This document shows, one piece after another, positions 1 to 11,489 of a stretch of 64,000 nt of DNA. The notes under the pieces were generated by a model that worked only from the letters and a program-made list of their open reading frames with translations, did not search any database and was not told the DNA's origin. The stretch spans positions 48,982 to 112,981 of the forward strand of contig JAACZU010000012.1 of NCBI GenBank assembly GCA_009996615.1, in the 5' to 3' direction. Source of the DNA: Rhodanobacteraceae bacterium. GTDB lineage: Bacteria > Pseudomonadota > Gammaproteobacteria > Xanthomonadales > Rhodanobacteraceae. Within the stretch, counting starts at the first letter, position 1. Each line of letters opens with the position of its first letter. The translations under genes were made by a program, and so were the position numbers.

Positions 1-168
1 GAACTGCTGGCCCGCCTGCGGCTGGAAAAGGGCGACGAGCTGTACGCGCTGGAGACGCCCGACGGCATCAAGCTGACCGTGTTCGACCCCGAACTGGCCG
101 CGCAGATGGAAGTCGCTGAGCGTGTCATGCGCGAACGTCGCACGCTGCTGCACAAACTGGCGCAGTAG
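1..168 (+). CDS. AbrB/MazE-type antitoxin, 3' part only
   Basis: Only the last 55 residues are inside the window; the start lies upstream. The visible part has the swapped-hairpin DNA-binding pattern of MazE/AbrB proteins (RLRLEKGDELYALETPDG) and then an acidic and basic helix that would be the toxin-binding tail. The stop is 12 nt before a Doc-type toxin, the usual antitoxin-first order. By family knowledge it would neutralise the toxin and repress the shared operon. The family call is inferred from an incomplete protein plus its partner. Confidence 0.72.
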   Translation, partial: ELLARLRLEKGDELYALETPDGIKLTVFDPELAAQMEVAERVMRERRTLLHKLAQ

Positions 169-180
169 CGGAGCCAGGCC

Positions 181-606
181 ATGATCATCTGGGTTGGCAA
201 GGCCCTCGCGCTGGCCGTGCACGACCGCCAGTTGGCCGAGCACGGCGGCAGCGTCGGCGTGCGCGACGAGAGCCTGCTCGACTCTGCCCTCGCCCGCCCG
301 CTGCAATTGGATGCCTATGGCGAGCCGCCGCCCGACCTGGCCGATCTGGCGGCCAGCCTCGCGTTCGGCCTCGCCCGCAACCATCCGTTCGTCGACGGCA
401 ACAAGCGCACCGCTGCCGTGCTCTGCGAAACCTTCATCGTGCTCAACGGCGCGCACCTTGCCGCCGACGATCTCGAGCTGTATCCGATCTACCTCGGCCT
501 CGCCGAAGGCAGCCTGAGCGAAGCCGACTTCGCGGCGTGGCTGCGCACGCGCATCCGGCCGGAAGCCGGTCAGGTCCACGAGCAACGTGCGCGCTACCCG
601 CGCTGA
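181..606 (+). CDS. doc: Doc-type toxin (Fic fold), death-on-curing family
   Basis: A 141-residue Fic-fold protein. The signature H-P-F-V-D-G-N-K-R-T at residues 68-77 matches the Doc form of the Fic motif, in which the Asp replaces the Glu/Asp-Gly of AMP-transferring Fic enzymes. Doc toxins phosphorylate elongation factor Tu and stop translation. An N-terminal helix carrying the R-D-E-S-L-L-D-S-A-L segment (residues 28-37) is typical of the family. The ATG at 181 follows the antitoxin stop closely, so the two are probably one operon regulated by the toxin-antitoxin complex. A GC-rich hairpin follows the gene. Length and motif are intact, so it looks functional. Confidence 0.9.
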   Translation: MIIWVGKALALAVHDRQLAEHGGSVGVRDESLLDSALARPLQLDAYGEPPPDLADLAASLAFGLARNHPFVDGNKRTAAVLCETFIVLNGAHLAADDLELYPIYLGLAEGSLSEADFAAWLRTRIRPEAGQVHEQRARYPR

Positions 607-628
607 CGTACCCCACAAGCATCTCCAT

Positions 629-665
629 AAACAGCAAGGCCCCGCAGTGCGGGGCCTTGCTGTTT
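629..665. terminator. Bidirectional hairpin terminator between doc and purA
   Basis: A perfect inverted repeat of about 17 bp on each side (arms 630-646 and 648-664) with an A-run on one flank and a T-run on the other. It sits between the stop codons of convergent doc and purA and reads as an intrinsic terminator in both directions. Confidence 0.85.
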
Positions 666-688
666 GGCGCCTTGACCAACCGCTCGGA

Positions 689-2136
<1,448 letters not shown>

Positions 2137-2139
2137 TCT

Positions 2140-2325
2140 TCACCGCACCACCTGCAACAGCACCAGCCCGACCGCGATCATGCCGGCGCCGATCATGCGC
2201 AGCGCGCGCGGCTCGATCTGCTGCAGCTGCTCGGCCATGCGCTTCCACGCCTGCGGCGAGGCGAACAGCAGCAGGCCCTCGAGCACGAGCACCAGGCACA
2301 ACGCCGCGGCCAGCTCGCTTTTCAC
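2140..2325 (-). CDS. DUF2065 (YjeT-type) small membrane protein
   Basis: A 61-residue protein with two predicted membrane helices (about residues 5-23 and 43-60) joined by a short polar loop. Size, topology and place directly after hflC match the DUF2065/YjeT family, whose E. coli member also lies between hflC and purA. Its start is 4 nt from the hflC stop, so it is most likely co-translated with hflK and hflC. Biochemical function is unknown; the constant neighbourhood suggests a role with HflKC or in the inner membrane. Confidence 0.85.
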   Translation of the reverse strand: MKSELAAALCLVLVLEGLLLFASPQAWKRMAEQLQQIEPRALRMIGAGMIAVGLVLLQVVR

Positions 2326-2329
2326 GCGC

Positions 2330-3190
2330 CTACTTGCTCTCCTGCAGGTAGCGCAGGAATTCGGACTTCGGATCGAGCACGAGCGTGCCGTTCGGCGTCG
2401 CGAACGCTTCGCGGTAGGCCTCCAGGCTACGGTAGAAGCCGTAGAACTCGGGGTTGCGGCCGTACGCCGCGGCGTAGGTCTGCGCGGCCTGCGCGTCGCC
2501 CTCGCCGCGCGTCTTCTCGGCGTCTCGGTAGGCCTCGGCGGCGATGACCTGCACCTGGCGGTCGGCGTCGGCGCGGATCGTCTTGGACGCCTCGGCGCCT
2601 TCCGCGCGCAGCTGGCTGGCGACCTTCTTTCGCTCCGAGCGCATGCGCTCGTAGACCGAGCCGATCACGGTGCCGTCCTCGGGCAGGTCGATGCGCTTGA
2701 TGCGCAGGTCGACCACCTCGATGCCCAGGCCCTGGGTGGCGCGGTTGGCTTCCGTGAGCAGGTGCTGGGTCACGTCGGCGCGGCCGCCGGCCACCAGTTC
2801 CTGCAACGTGCGCGTGTTGACCGCGGTGCGCAGGCCCTCCTTGACGATCGGGCCGATGCGCTGCTGCGCGCGGTTCTCGTCGCCGGCGACGGTGACGTAG
2901 AACTTGCCCGCATCGACGATCTTCCACTTCACGAAGAAGTCGATGTTGACGTCCTTCTTCTCCGAAGTCAGGTAGCGTTCCGGTGCCGAGTCCAGCGTCA
3001 GCACGCGCTTGTCGAAGCGCTGCACCTGCTGCATCAGCGGGATCTTGAAGTGCAGGCCCGGCTCGAAGCCGGTGCGCACGATGCGGCCGAACTGCAGCAG
3101 GATCGCGGTCTGGCCTTCATTGACGACGAACACGGAATTGCCGGCGATCAGCAGCGCGACCAGCACCACGACGAGCGAAACGGTGCGCAT
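2330..3190 (-). CDS. hflC: HflC, subunit of the HflKC regulator of FtsH
   Basis: A 286-residue SPFH/prohibitin-domain protein. The N-terminal membrane anchor (residues 5-22) is followed by the band-7 domain, which begins VVNEGQTAILLQFGRI, and a long Ala/Glu-rich coiled coil (about residues 190-250). HflC assembles with HflK into a large periplasmic cage around the FtsH protease and limits its access to membrane substrates. The start codon overlaps the hflK stop in TGATG, so translation is probably coupled. The C-terminal tail ends in a hydrophilic helix typical of the family. No unusual feature is seen. Confidence 0.96.
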   Translation of the reverse strand: MRTVSLVVVLVALLIAGNSVFVVNEGQTAILLQFGRIVRTGFEPGLHFKIPLMQQVQRFDKRVLTLDSAPERYLTSEKKDVNIDFFVKWKIVDAGKFYVTVAGDENRAQQRIGPIVKEGLRTAVNTRTLQELVAGGRADVTQHLLTEANRATQGLGIEVVDLRIKRIDLPEDGTVIGSVYERMRSERKKVASQLRAEGAEASKTIRADADRQVQVIAAEAYRDAEKTRGEGDAQAAQTYAAAYGRNPEFYGFYRSLEAYREAFATPNGTLVLDPKSEFLRYLQESK

Positions 3191-4251
3191 CAGCGGCCTC
3201 CCTTGGCGTGTTCGGGCGCGACCACGGTGGCGCCGGCCGCGGCGACCGGCGGCGCGAGCGGCTTGGCCTCGGCCGGCAACGGCAGCGACAGCAGGTTCTT
3301 GCCGTTGGTGGAATCGATGATCTTCGGCATGTGCCCGACGACCTCCTGCATGGTTTCCAGGTACAGGCGCTTGCGCGTGACTTCCGGCGCGGCGCGGTAC
3401 TGCGCCTCGACCAGGTTGAAGCGCTGCGCGTCACCCTCGGCGCGCGCGATGCGCCCGCTCTTGTAGCCCTCGGCCTCGGCGCGCGCGCTGGCGGCGTCGC
3501 CGCGCGCTTCCGGCACGACCTGGCTGAGGTAGGCCTTGGCCTCCTCCTCCAGGCGCTGCTTGTCCTGCAGCGCGCGGTTGGCGTCGTCGAACGCGTCCTT
3601 GACCTCCTGCGGCGGGCGCACGTTCTGGAAGTTCAGCTCGGTCAGCACCAGGCCGGTCTTGTACTGGTCCAGCGTCGACTGCAGCAGCTGCTTGGCCTTG
3701 GCCATCAGCTCGGTGCGCTGGCCGGACAGGATCGTGTCCATGCCGCTGCCGCCGATCACCGTGCGCACGGCGCTCTCGGCGGCCTGGCCGAGCGTGGCGT
3801 CCGGCTCGCGCACGCCGAACACGAACTGGCGCGGATCGGCGACCTGGTACTGCACGTTGAAGTCGACCAGCACGATGTTCTCGTCGCGGGTCAGCATGCG
3901 CACCTGGTCGTTGGTCTGGCGCACCTGGCCGACGTCGACCTTGACCACCGACTCGATCGGACGCGGGAACTTGAAGTTGATGCCGGGCGTCATCAGGCGC
4001 GAGAACTGGCCGAAGCGCAGCACCACGCCGGTGTCGCTGGCGTCGACGCGCACGACGGAGTCGAACACGACCCAGGCGATCAGGATGCCGACCACGGCGA
4101 CGCCGAAGCCGCCGCCACCGCCGCCGAACAGCCGGTTGAACGACTCGCGCAGCCGCTTGAGCAGCGCCTCGAGGTCCGGCGACGGGCCACCGCCACCGTT
4201 GTCGCGCCACGGGTCGCGCTGCTTGCCGCTACCGGGTTCGTTCCATGCCAT
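3190..4251 (-). CDS. hflK: HflK, subunit of the HflKC regulator of FtsH
   Basis: A 353-residue HflK. It has a Gly-rich cytoplasmic N-terminus with two glycine runs, one membrane helix (about residues 50-66), an SPFH/band-7 domain and a coiled-coil region rich in Ala, Glu and Arg (about residues 220-275). The final Ala/Pro-rich tail is variable in the family. Partner of HflC in the FtsH-regulating membrane complex. It is upstream of hflC with a 1-nt TGATG overlap. The 225-nt gap to hflX holds a repeat, so hflKC may have its own promoter. Confidence 0.96.
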   Translation of the reverse strand: MAWNEPGSGKQRDPWRDNGGGGPSPDLEALLKRLRESFNRLFGGGGGGFGVAVVGILIAWVVFDSVVRVDASDTGVVLRFGQFSRLMTPGINFKFPRPIESVVKVDVGQVRQTNDQVRMLTRDENIVLVDFNVQYQVADPRQFVFGVREPDATLGQAAESAVRTVIGGSGMDTILSGQRTELMAKAKQLLQSTLDQYKTGLVLTELNFQNVRPPQEVKDAFDDANRALQDKQRLEEEAKAYLSQVVPEARGDAASARAEAEGYKSGRIARAEGDAQRFNLVEAQYRAAPEVTRKRLYLETMQEVVGHMPKIIDSTNGKNLLSLPLPAEAKPLAPPVAAAGATVVAPEHAKGGR

Positions 4252-4297
4252 CGCTCAATACCTCTCTGCCGGTAGCCGGCACGCCTTGGGATGCCCA

Positions 4298-4327
4298 TCG
4301 AAAAGCGCGACCATGGACGGCCGCTTT
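4298..4327. repeat. Palindromic repeat, intergenic copy
   Basis: An imperfect palindrome downstream of hflX, centred on CCATGGACGG. It aligns without gaps to the palindrome inside hflX at 4801-4831 (24 of 31 positions identical by eye). The two look like members of one short REP-like family. The rest of the 4252-4476 gap holds no gene that I can support. Confidence 0.6.
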
Positions 4328-4476
4328 GTGGACTTGCGGGATACCGACACCCGCAGACCTCGACACGATGCGGCCCGGAGCTGCGACCAAGGACGATCGC
4401 ACGAGCCATGCGGGATTGCCGCGGGATTGTAGGGAGGGCCACCCGCTGCGGCAACCGCGCGGGCCCCGGATGCGGC

Positions 4477-5838
4477 TCAGCAAACGCGCTCGCGCAGCCA
4501 TTCGCCGTCGCCATGCGGCAGGCCGAACAGCGGCTCGACCAGCGCGCGCGGCGCGTCGATGCGGATGTGCCAGCCGGTCTCGTCGGCCGATTCGCCGGCG
4601 ACCAGCCCCTGCGCATGCAGGCGCGCGCGCAGGCGCCCTGCCGCGGCGGGCAGGTGCAGCTCGGTGCACACGCGTTGCGAGCCGAGCCGCTCGCCGATCG
4701 CGCGCAGCAGGCCATCGATGCCGGCGCCGCTCAGCGCCGACACCCACGCGCGCGGCAATGTGCCGCCGTCGAGGTAATCCACCCGCGACGAGGGCTTTTG
4801 TCGAGAAGTGCGGCCAGGGATGGCCGCTTCTTGATCCTCGCCAACAGGAACGCTGGCTTTGGCTTCGGCCACCAAATCAATCTTGTTGTAGACCAGCACC
4901 TGCGGCAGGTCGCCGGCGCCGATCTCGGCCAGCACCGCCTCGACGTCGGCGATGCGCTCGTCGCGCTCGGGGTCGGAGGCATCGATCACGTGCAGCAACA
5001 GGTCGGCGTCGCGCGCCTCGGCCAGGGTCGAGCGGAACGCGGCGACGAGGTCGTGCGGCAGGTCGCGGATGAAGCCGACCGTGTCGGCGAGCAGGATCGG
5101 CCCGCAATCGAGGCCGTCGAGGCGGCGCAGGGTCGGGTCGAGCGTGGCGAACAACTGGTCGGCAGCGTACACGGCCGAGCCGGTCAGCGCGTTGAACAGG
5201 GTCGACTTGCCGGCGTTGGTGTAGCCGACCAGCGCGACCACCGGCAGCGCGTTGCGCTGGCGCGCGCGGCGCGCGGTGGCGCGCTGCGTCTCGACCTTGT
5301 CCAGGCGCTTCTGCAACTGCTTGACGCGCTCGCCGAGCAGGCGGCGGTCGAGCTCGAGCTGGGTCTCGCCCGGGCCACGCAGGCCGATCGCACCGCCGCG
5401 CTGGCGCTCCAGGTGCGTCCAGCCGCGCACCAGGCGCGTGGACATGTGCTTCAACTGCGCCAGCTCGACCTGCAGCTTGCCCTCGTGCGAGCGCGCGCGC
5501 TGCGCGAAGATGTCGAGGATCAGGCCGGTGCGGTCGACCACGCGGCACTCGGTCAGCTTCTCGAGATTGCGCTCCTGCACCGGGCTGAGCGCATGGTTGA
5601 CCAGGATCAGGTCGGCATCGAGCGCCAGCCGGTGCTCGCGCAGCTCGTCGGCCTTGCCGGTGCCGACAAAGTAGCGCGGATTGGGTCGCTCGACGCGCGC
5701 GCTCAGGTGGCCGACCACACTGGCACCGGCCGAGCGCGCCAGTTCGCTGAATTCATCCAGCGCGAGCGGGTCGGTGCGACCGGGCACCTGAGGCTGCAGC
5801 AGCAGAGCGCGCTCGCCTTTTTTCGATCGTTCGAACAG
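4477..5838 (-). CDS. hflX: HflX ribosome-associated GTPase, non-ATG start
   Basis: An HflX GTPase, 453 residues with the start chosen here. It binds the 50S subunit and splits stalled ribosomes, notably after heat stress. The N-terminal HflX domain carries RYFVGTGKADEL, a Gly-rich linker and coiled coil follow, then a G domain with Walker A GYTNAGKST, the G3 region DTVGFIRDLP and G4 NKID. The conserved family N-terminus (FERSKKGERALLLQPQ) is encoded upstream of the first GTG (5787). The only triplets before it and after an in-frame TGA are ATT, CCG and CTG; CTG at 5838 has AAGGTG 7 nt upstream, so I start there. An extra segment of about 24 residues follows NKIDLVAE and is encoded by a palindromic repeat. 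Confidence 0.93.
   Translation of the reverse strand: MFERSKKGERALLLQPQVPGRTDPLALDEFSELARSAGASVVGHLSARVERPNPRYFVGTGKADELREHRLALDADLILVNHALSPVQERNLEKLTECRVVDRTGLILDIFAQRARSHEGKLQVELAQLKHMSTRLVRGWTHLERQRGGAIGLRGPGETQLELDRRLLGERVKQLQKRLDKVETQRATARRARQRNALPVVALVGYTNAGKSTLFNALTGSAVYAADQLFATLDPTLRRLDGLDCGPILLADTVGFIRDLPHDLVAAFRSTLAEARDADLLLHVIDASDPERDERIADVEAVLAEIGAGDLPQVLVYNKIDLVAEAKASVPVGEDQEAAIPGRTSRQKPSSRVDYLDGGTLPRAWVSALSGAGIDGLLRAIGERLGSQRVCTELHLPAAAGRLRARLHAQGLVAGESADETGWHIRIDAPRALVEPLFGLPHGDGEWLRERVC
4801..4831. repeat. Palindromic repeat inside the hflX reading frame
   Basis: Arms GCGGCCA (4810-4816) and TGGCCGC (4821-4827) with loop GGGA; the outer AGAA and TTCT also pair. On the hflX strand it is read as EAAIPGRTS, inside a stretch between the G4 motif and the C-terminal domain that does not look like conserved HflX. 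The reading frame is kept. Confidence 0.65.
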
Positions 5839-5845
5839 CGGAATT

Positions 5846-5851
5846 CACCTT
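5846..5851 (-). promoter_or_regulatory. Ribosome binding site that decides the hflX start
   Basis: AAGGTG on the minus strand, 7 nt before the CTG at 5838. An in-frame TGA overlaps its end (5845-5847), so translation cannot begin further upstream. Confidence 0.65.
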
Positions 5852-5881
5852 GCGTTGGGTCGGACGAAGAATGCGTCCGGC

Positions 5882-5904
5882 GCGGCCGGTTTCAAGCCGG
5901 CCGC
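5882..5904. terminator. Hairpin between hfq and hflX
   Basis: A perfect 8-bp stem, GCGGCCGG (5882-5889) and CCGGCCGC (5897-5904), with a 7-nt loop, just past the hfq stop codon. No T-run follows, so it may attenuate transcription into hflX or protect the hfq transcript 3' end, rather than terminate fully. Confidence 0.5.
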
Positions 5905-5923
5905 CGCGAGCAGGCGAAGCGGC

Positions 5924-6199
5924 TCAGGCGTCCGGCTCGCCCGGCTCGGTGGTCACGCCGACCGTGGTGTGCGTGCCTTCCGGCCCGCCCACGCGCACGT
6001 TGCGCGCCGGCACGACGGTCGAGATCGCGTGCTTGTAGACCATCTGGCTGACCGTGTTGCGCAACAGCACGACGAACTGGTCGAACGATTCGATCGTGCC
6101 CTGCAGCTTGATGCCGTTGACCAGATAGATCGACACCGGCACGCGTTCGCGCCGCAGCGCGTTCAGAAACGGATCCTGCAGCGACTGCCCCTTGGACAT
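5924..6199 (-). CDS. hfq: RNA chaperone Hfq
   Basis: A 91-residue Sm-like protein that forms a hexameric ring and pairs small RNAs with their mRNA targets. The core begins [19 protein letters not shown], with the Q and F residues of the proximal RNA site, and contains the Sm1 segment [16 protein letters not shown] and Sm2 segment [10 protein letters not shown]. The acidic C-terminal tail is short. The ATG at 6199 has CGGAGA upstream at good spacing; an in-frame start at 6268 would add 23 residues foreign to Hfq. It sits between miaA and hflX as in other gammaproteobacteria, and heat-shock regulation of this cluster is known in E. coli. Confidence 0.97.
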   Translation of the reverse strand: MSKGQSLQDPFLNALRRERVPVSIYLVNGIKLQGTIESFDQFVVLLRNTVSQMVYKHAISTVVPARNVRVGGPEGTHTTVGVTTEPGEPDA

Positions 6200-6289
6200 G
6201 GTCTTGTTCTCCGTAAAAAGTTTCCCGAACCGGCAAAAAACCGCGCGACGCGCCAGCTGGCCGCGCACCGCGCCCGATTCAAACGGTAT

Positions 6290-7306
6290 TCAGCTCGCGG
6301 GCATCTTAACGATTTGTTCCGGCAAAAAGAACGTGCCGGACGCACATTCCGTCGCACGGCGCGCCGGGTCCAGGAACGCGGCCACCGCGGCCGCCGCATC
6401 CTCGCCCACCGTGGGCCGATCGGGATCGAACCAGCGCGCATCCAGCTCGCTGCGCAGCCACGTGATCTGGCGCTTGGCCAGCTGCCGCGTGGCGAAGATC
6501 GCGCGGTCGCGGAACTCGCCGGCAGCGATCGTCCCCTCCAGATGGGGCCACACCTGGCGATACCCCACCGCGCGCATCGCCGGCAGGTCCGCGTGCCAGC
6601 CCGGCAGCGCGCGCAGCCGGCGCGCCTCGTCGAGGAAGCCGTCGGCCAGCATCGCATCGAAGCGCTGCGCGATGCGCGCGTGCAGCGGGCCGCGTTCGCC
6701 CGGCACCAGCGCCAGCTTGAGCACGCGCCACGGCAGGCGCTCGCGCGGGCCTTGCTGTTGCGCCGACAGCGGCCGGCCGGTCAGCGCGATGACCTCGAGC
6801 GCGCGCTGGATGCGCTGCGCATCGCCCGGGCGGATGCGCGCCGCGGCATCCGGATCGAGTTCCGCCAGCCGCGCGTGCAGCGCCGGCCAGCCGAGCCGCG
6901 TGGCCTCGTCGGCCAGTTCCGCGCGCAACGCCGGATCGGCGTCCGGCAGCGCGGAGAGGCCGTGCTCGAGCGCGCGGAAGTACAGCCCGGTGCCGCCGAC
7001 CAGCAGCGGCACCGCGCCGGCGCGCGTGATCTCGGCCATCGCGGCCAGCGCATCGGCGCGGAACTCGGCCGCCGAGTACGGCGCAGTCGGCTCGCGGATG
7101 TCGATCAGGCCGTGCGGATGGCGCGCCAGCGTCGCCGCGTCCGGCTTGGCCGCGCCGATGTCGAGGCCGCGGTAGACCAGCGCCGAATCGACGCTGACCA
7201 GTTGCAGCGGGAAGCGCTCGCTCAATGCGCAGGCGAGCGCGGTCTTGCCCGACGCGGTCGGCCCCATCAGGAAGATCGCGTCCGGGCGCCGGTCGACATG
7301 GTCCAT
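6290..7306 (-). CDS. miaA: tRNA dimethylallyltransferase
   Basis: A 338-residue MiaA. It transfers a dimethylallyl group to A37 of tRNAs that read codons starting with U, the first step to ms2i6A. The P-loop GPTASGKT is at residues 15-22, followed by the [14 protein letters not shown] and GAAKPD motifs and the [10 protein letters not shown] segment that lines the active-site channel. I start at the ATG at 7306; an in-frame ATG at 7375 and TTG at 7381 would add about 24 residues and would overlap the merR promoter. It is divergent from the merR-copA unit and upstream of hfq. Confidence 0.95.
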   Translation of the reverse strand: MDHVDRRPDAIFLMGPTASGKTALACALSERFPLQLVSVDSALVYRGLDIGAAKPDAATLARHPHGLIDIREPTAPYSAAEFRADALAAMAEITRAGAVPLLVGGTGLYFRALEHGLSALPDADPALRAELADEATRLGWPALHARLAELDPDAAARIRPGDAQRIQRALEVIALTGRPLSAQQQGPRERLPWRVLKLALVPGERGPLHARIAQRFDAMLADGFLDEARRLRALPGWHADLPAMRAVGYRQVWPHLEGTIAAGEFRDRAIFATRQLAKRQITWLRSELDARWFDPDRPTVGEDAAAAVAAFLDPARRATECASGTFFLPEQIVKMPAS

Positions 7307-7360
7307 CGCGCTATTGCAGACGACTGCGCGGCGCGCGTCCAGTCCCGCGTGCACGAACGC

Positions 7361-7392
7361 TTGACTCTGGACCATGCTCAAGGGTTTAGGCT
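7361..7392 (+). promoter_or_regulatory. MerR-type promoter/operator of the merR-copA unit
   Basis: A -35 box TTGACT (7361-7366) and a -10 box TTAGGC/TAGGCT (7386-7392) are separated by 19-20 bp, the long spacer typical of promoters that MerR proteins untwist. A partial dyad (ACTCTGG against AGGGT) lies in the spacer. The predicted start of transcription falls within a few bases of the merR ATG at 7400, so the mRNA may be nearly leaderless. Confidence 0.72.
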
Positions 7393-7399
7393 AGCCGCC

Positions 7400-7821
7400 A
7401 TGGACACCAAACCCGCTTCCGCGATGACCATCGGCGCGCTCGCGCGCGCGGCCGGCGTCGGCATCGACACGGTGCGCTTCTACGAGCGCGAAGGCCTGCT
7501 GCCGCCGCCGACGCGGCGCGCGTCGGGCTACCGCGAATACACGCCGGCGACGGCGAGCCGGCTGCGCTTCATCCGCCGCGCCAAGGAGCTCGGCTTCAGC
7601 CTCGACGAGATCCGCGACCTGCTCGCGCTGTCGGCCGACCGCGAGCGCGGCGTGCAGGGCGTCAGGCAGCGCGCCGAGGCGCGCCTGGCCGAGGTCGAGC
7701 GGCGCCTGCGCGAGCTGCGCCGCGTGCAGCGCGGCCTGCAGCGCCTGATCGACACCTGCCCCGGCCACGGCCCACTCGATACCTGTCCGATTCTCGCCGC
7801 GCTCGGCGACCCGGAGATGCC

Positions 7822-7825
<4 letters not shown>
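7400..7825 (+). CDS. MerR-family metal-responsive regulator (CueR/PbrR-like)
   Basis: A 141-residue MerR protein. The N-terminal winged helix ([25 protein letters not shown]) is followed by a dimerisation helix (about residues 80-118) and a C-terminal metal loop with Cys120 and Cys129. Eight residues separate the cysteines, against seven in CueR; this spacing is also seen in Zn, Pb and Cd sensors, so the metal cannot be fixed from the loop. The next gene is a copper-type ATPase, which favours Cu(I). The stop overlaps the copA start in ATGA. Autoregulation through the long-spacer promoter just upstream is expected. It could also be annotated simply as a heavy-metal regulator. Confidence 0.88.
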
Positions 7826-10289
<2,464 letters not shown>

Positions 10290-10293
<4 letters not shown>

Positions 10294-10359
10294 GAGCGCC
10301 GCGGGCGCGACCGGAGCGGCACGAGATCGCGGCACCTCGTGGTGGCTGCGCCGCTCCGG
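10290..10359. repeat. Long hairpin after copA, REP-like
   Basis: Arms CCGGAGCGGC (10311-10320) and GCCGCTCCGG (10350-10359) enclose a smaller ACGAG/CTCGT pair. The preceding GTAGGAGCGCC overlaps the copA stop codon. It probably ends or stabilises the copA transcript. Confidence 0.6.
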
Positions 10360-10391
10360 CAGCGGCCCCCACAGCATCCGCGCGCGGCCCG

Positions 10392-10397
10392 TATAAT
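10392..10397 (+). promoter_or_regulatory. Consensus -10 box upstream of tdh
   Basis: A perfect TATAAT in very GC-rich DNA, 39 nt before the tdh ATG. No recognisable -35 box is found at 16-18 bp, so this is a -10-only candidate. Confidence 0.45.
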
Positions 10398-10435
10398 CGT
10401 GCGATTCGCGCCCCCGGCGCACAGCAGGCACTCCC

Positions 10436-11470
10436 ATGACGCAAATGATGAAGGCCCTGGTCAAGCGCGAGGCCGCGCGCGGAATCTGGATGGAGGAAGT
10501 CCCGGTTCCGGAGATCGGCCCGAACGACGTGCTGGTCAAGCTCGAGAAGACCGCGATCTGCGGCACCGACCTGCACATCTACAAGTGGGACGAGTGGAGC
10601 CAGCGCACGATCAAGCCGGGCCTGGTGATCGGCCACGAGTTCGTCGGCCGCATCGTCGAGATGGGCGCCGGCGTGCGCGGCTATGCGCTCGGCCAGCGCG
10701 TGTCGGCCGAAGGCCACATCGTCTGCGGCGTCTGCCGCAACTGCCGCGCCGGCAAGCAGCACCTGTGCCCGCACACGGTCGGCATCGGCGTCAACCGCAA
10801 CGGCGCGTTCGCCGAGTACGTCGCCGTGCCGGCCTCGAATCTGTGGCCGATCCCCGACCAGGTGCCGAGCGAGCTGGCCGCATTCTTCGACCCGTACGGC
10901 AACGCCGCGCACTGCGCGCTCGAGTTCGACCTGATCGGCGAGGACGTGCTGATCACCGGTGCCGGTCCGATCGGCATCATCGCCGCCGGCATCGCCAAGC
11001 ACGTCGGCGCGCGCAACGTCGTCGTCACCGACGTCAACGACTACCGCCTCAAGCTCGCCGCCGACATGGGCGCCACGCGCGTGGTCAACGTGTCCAAGCA
11101 GTCGCTCAAGGACGTGGTCAAGGACCTGCACATGGAGGGCTTCGACGTCGGCCTGGAGATGAGCGGCAACCCGCGCGCGTTCAACGACATGCTCGAGGTG
11201 ATGTACCACGGCGGCAAGATCGCGCTGCTCGGCATCCTGCCCAACGGCGCCGGCATCGACTGGGACAAGGTCATCTTCAAGGGCCTGACCCTGCACGGCA
11301 TCTACGGCCGGCGCATGTACGAGACCTGGTACAAGATGACGCAGATGGTGCTGACCGGCTTCCCGCTGCAGAAGGTGCTCACGCACCAGATCCACATCGA
11401 CGACTTCCAGAAGGGCTTCGACCTGATGGATTCGGGCAACTGCGGCAAGGTCGTCTGTTCCTGGAGCTGA
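10436..11470 (+). CDS. tdh: L-threonine 3-dehydrogenase
   Basis: A 344-residue zinc-dependent medium-chain dehydrogenase. It oxidises threonine to 2-amino-3-ketobutyrate with NAD+, which a ligase then splits to glycine and acetyl-CoA; that ligase gene is not in the window. Visible motifs are the catalytic-zinc site [13 protein letters not shown] with GHEFVG, the structural-zinc cysteine cluster C-x2-C-x2-C-x7-C (CGVCRNC and the following HLC), and the Rossmann segment [13 protein letters not shown]. Length matches E. coli Tdh (341). The ATG at 10436 fits the conserved N-terminus. A TATAAT box lies upstream, and tilS follows after 19 nt. Confidence 0.95.
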   Translation: MTQMMKALVKREAARGIWMEEVPVPEIGPNDVLVKLEKTAICGTDLHIYKWDEWSQRTIKPGLVIGHEFVGRIVEMGAGVRGYALGQRVSAEGHIVCGVCRNCRAGKQHLCPHTVGIGVNRNGAFAEYVAVPASNLWPIPDQVPSELAAFFDPYGNAAHCALEFDLIGEDVLITGAGPIGIIAAGIAKHVGARNVVVTDVNDYRLKLAADMGATRVVNVSKQSLKDVVKDLHMEGFDVGLEMSGNPRAFNDMLEVMYHGGKIALLGILPNGAGIDWDKVIFKGLTLHGIYGRRMYETWYKMTQMVLTGFPLQKVLTHQIHIDDFQKGFDLMDSGNCGKVVCSWS

Positions 11471-11489
11471 CGCCACCACGCCTGTCGAC

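Noticed and set aside
4477..5787. hflX starting at the GTG at 5787
   Set aside because: It would remove the conserved FERSKKGERALLLQPQ N-terminus, and no ribosome binding site is in place.
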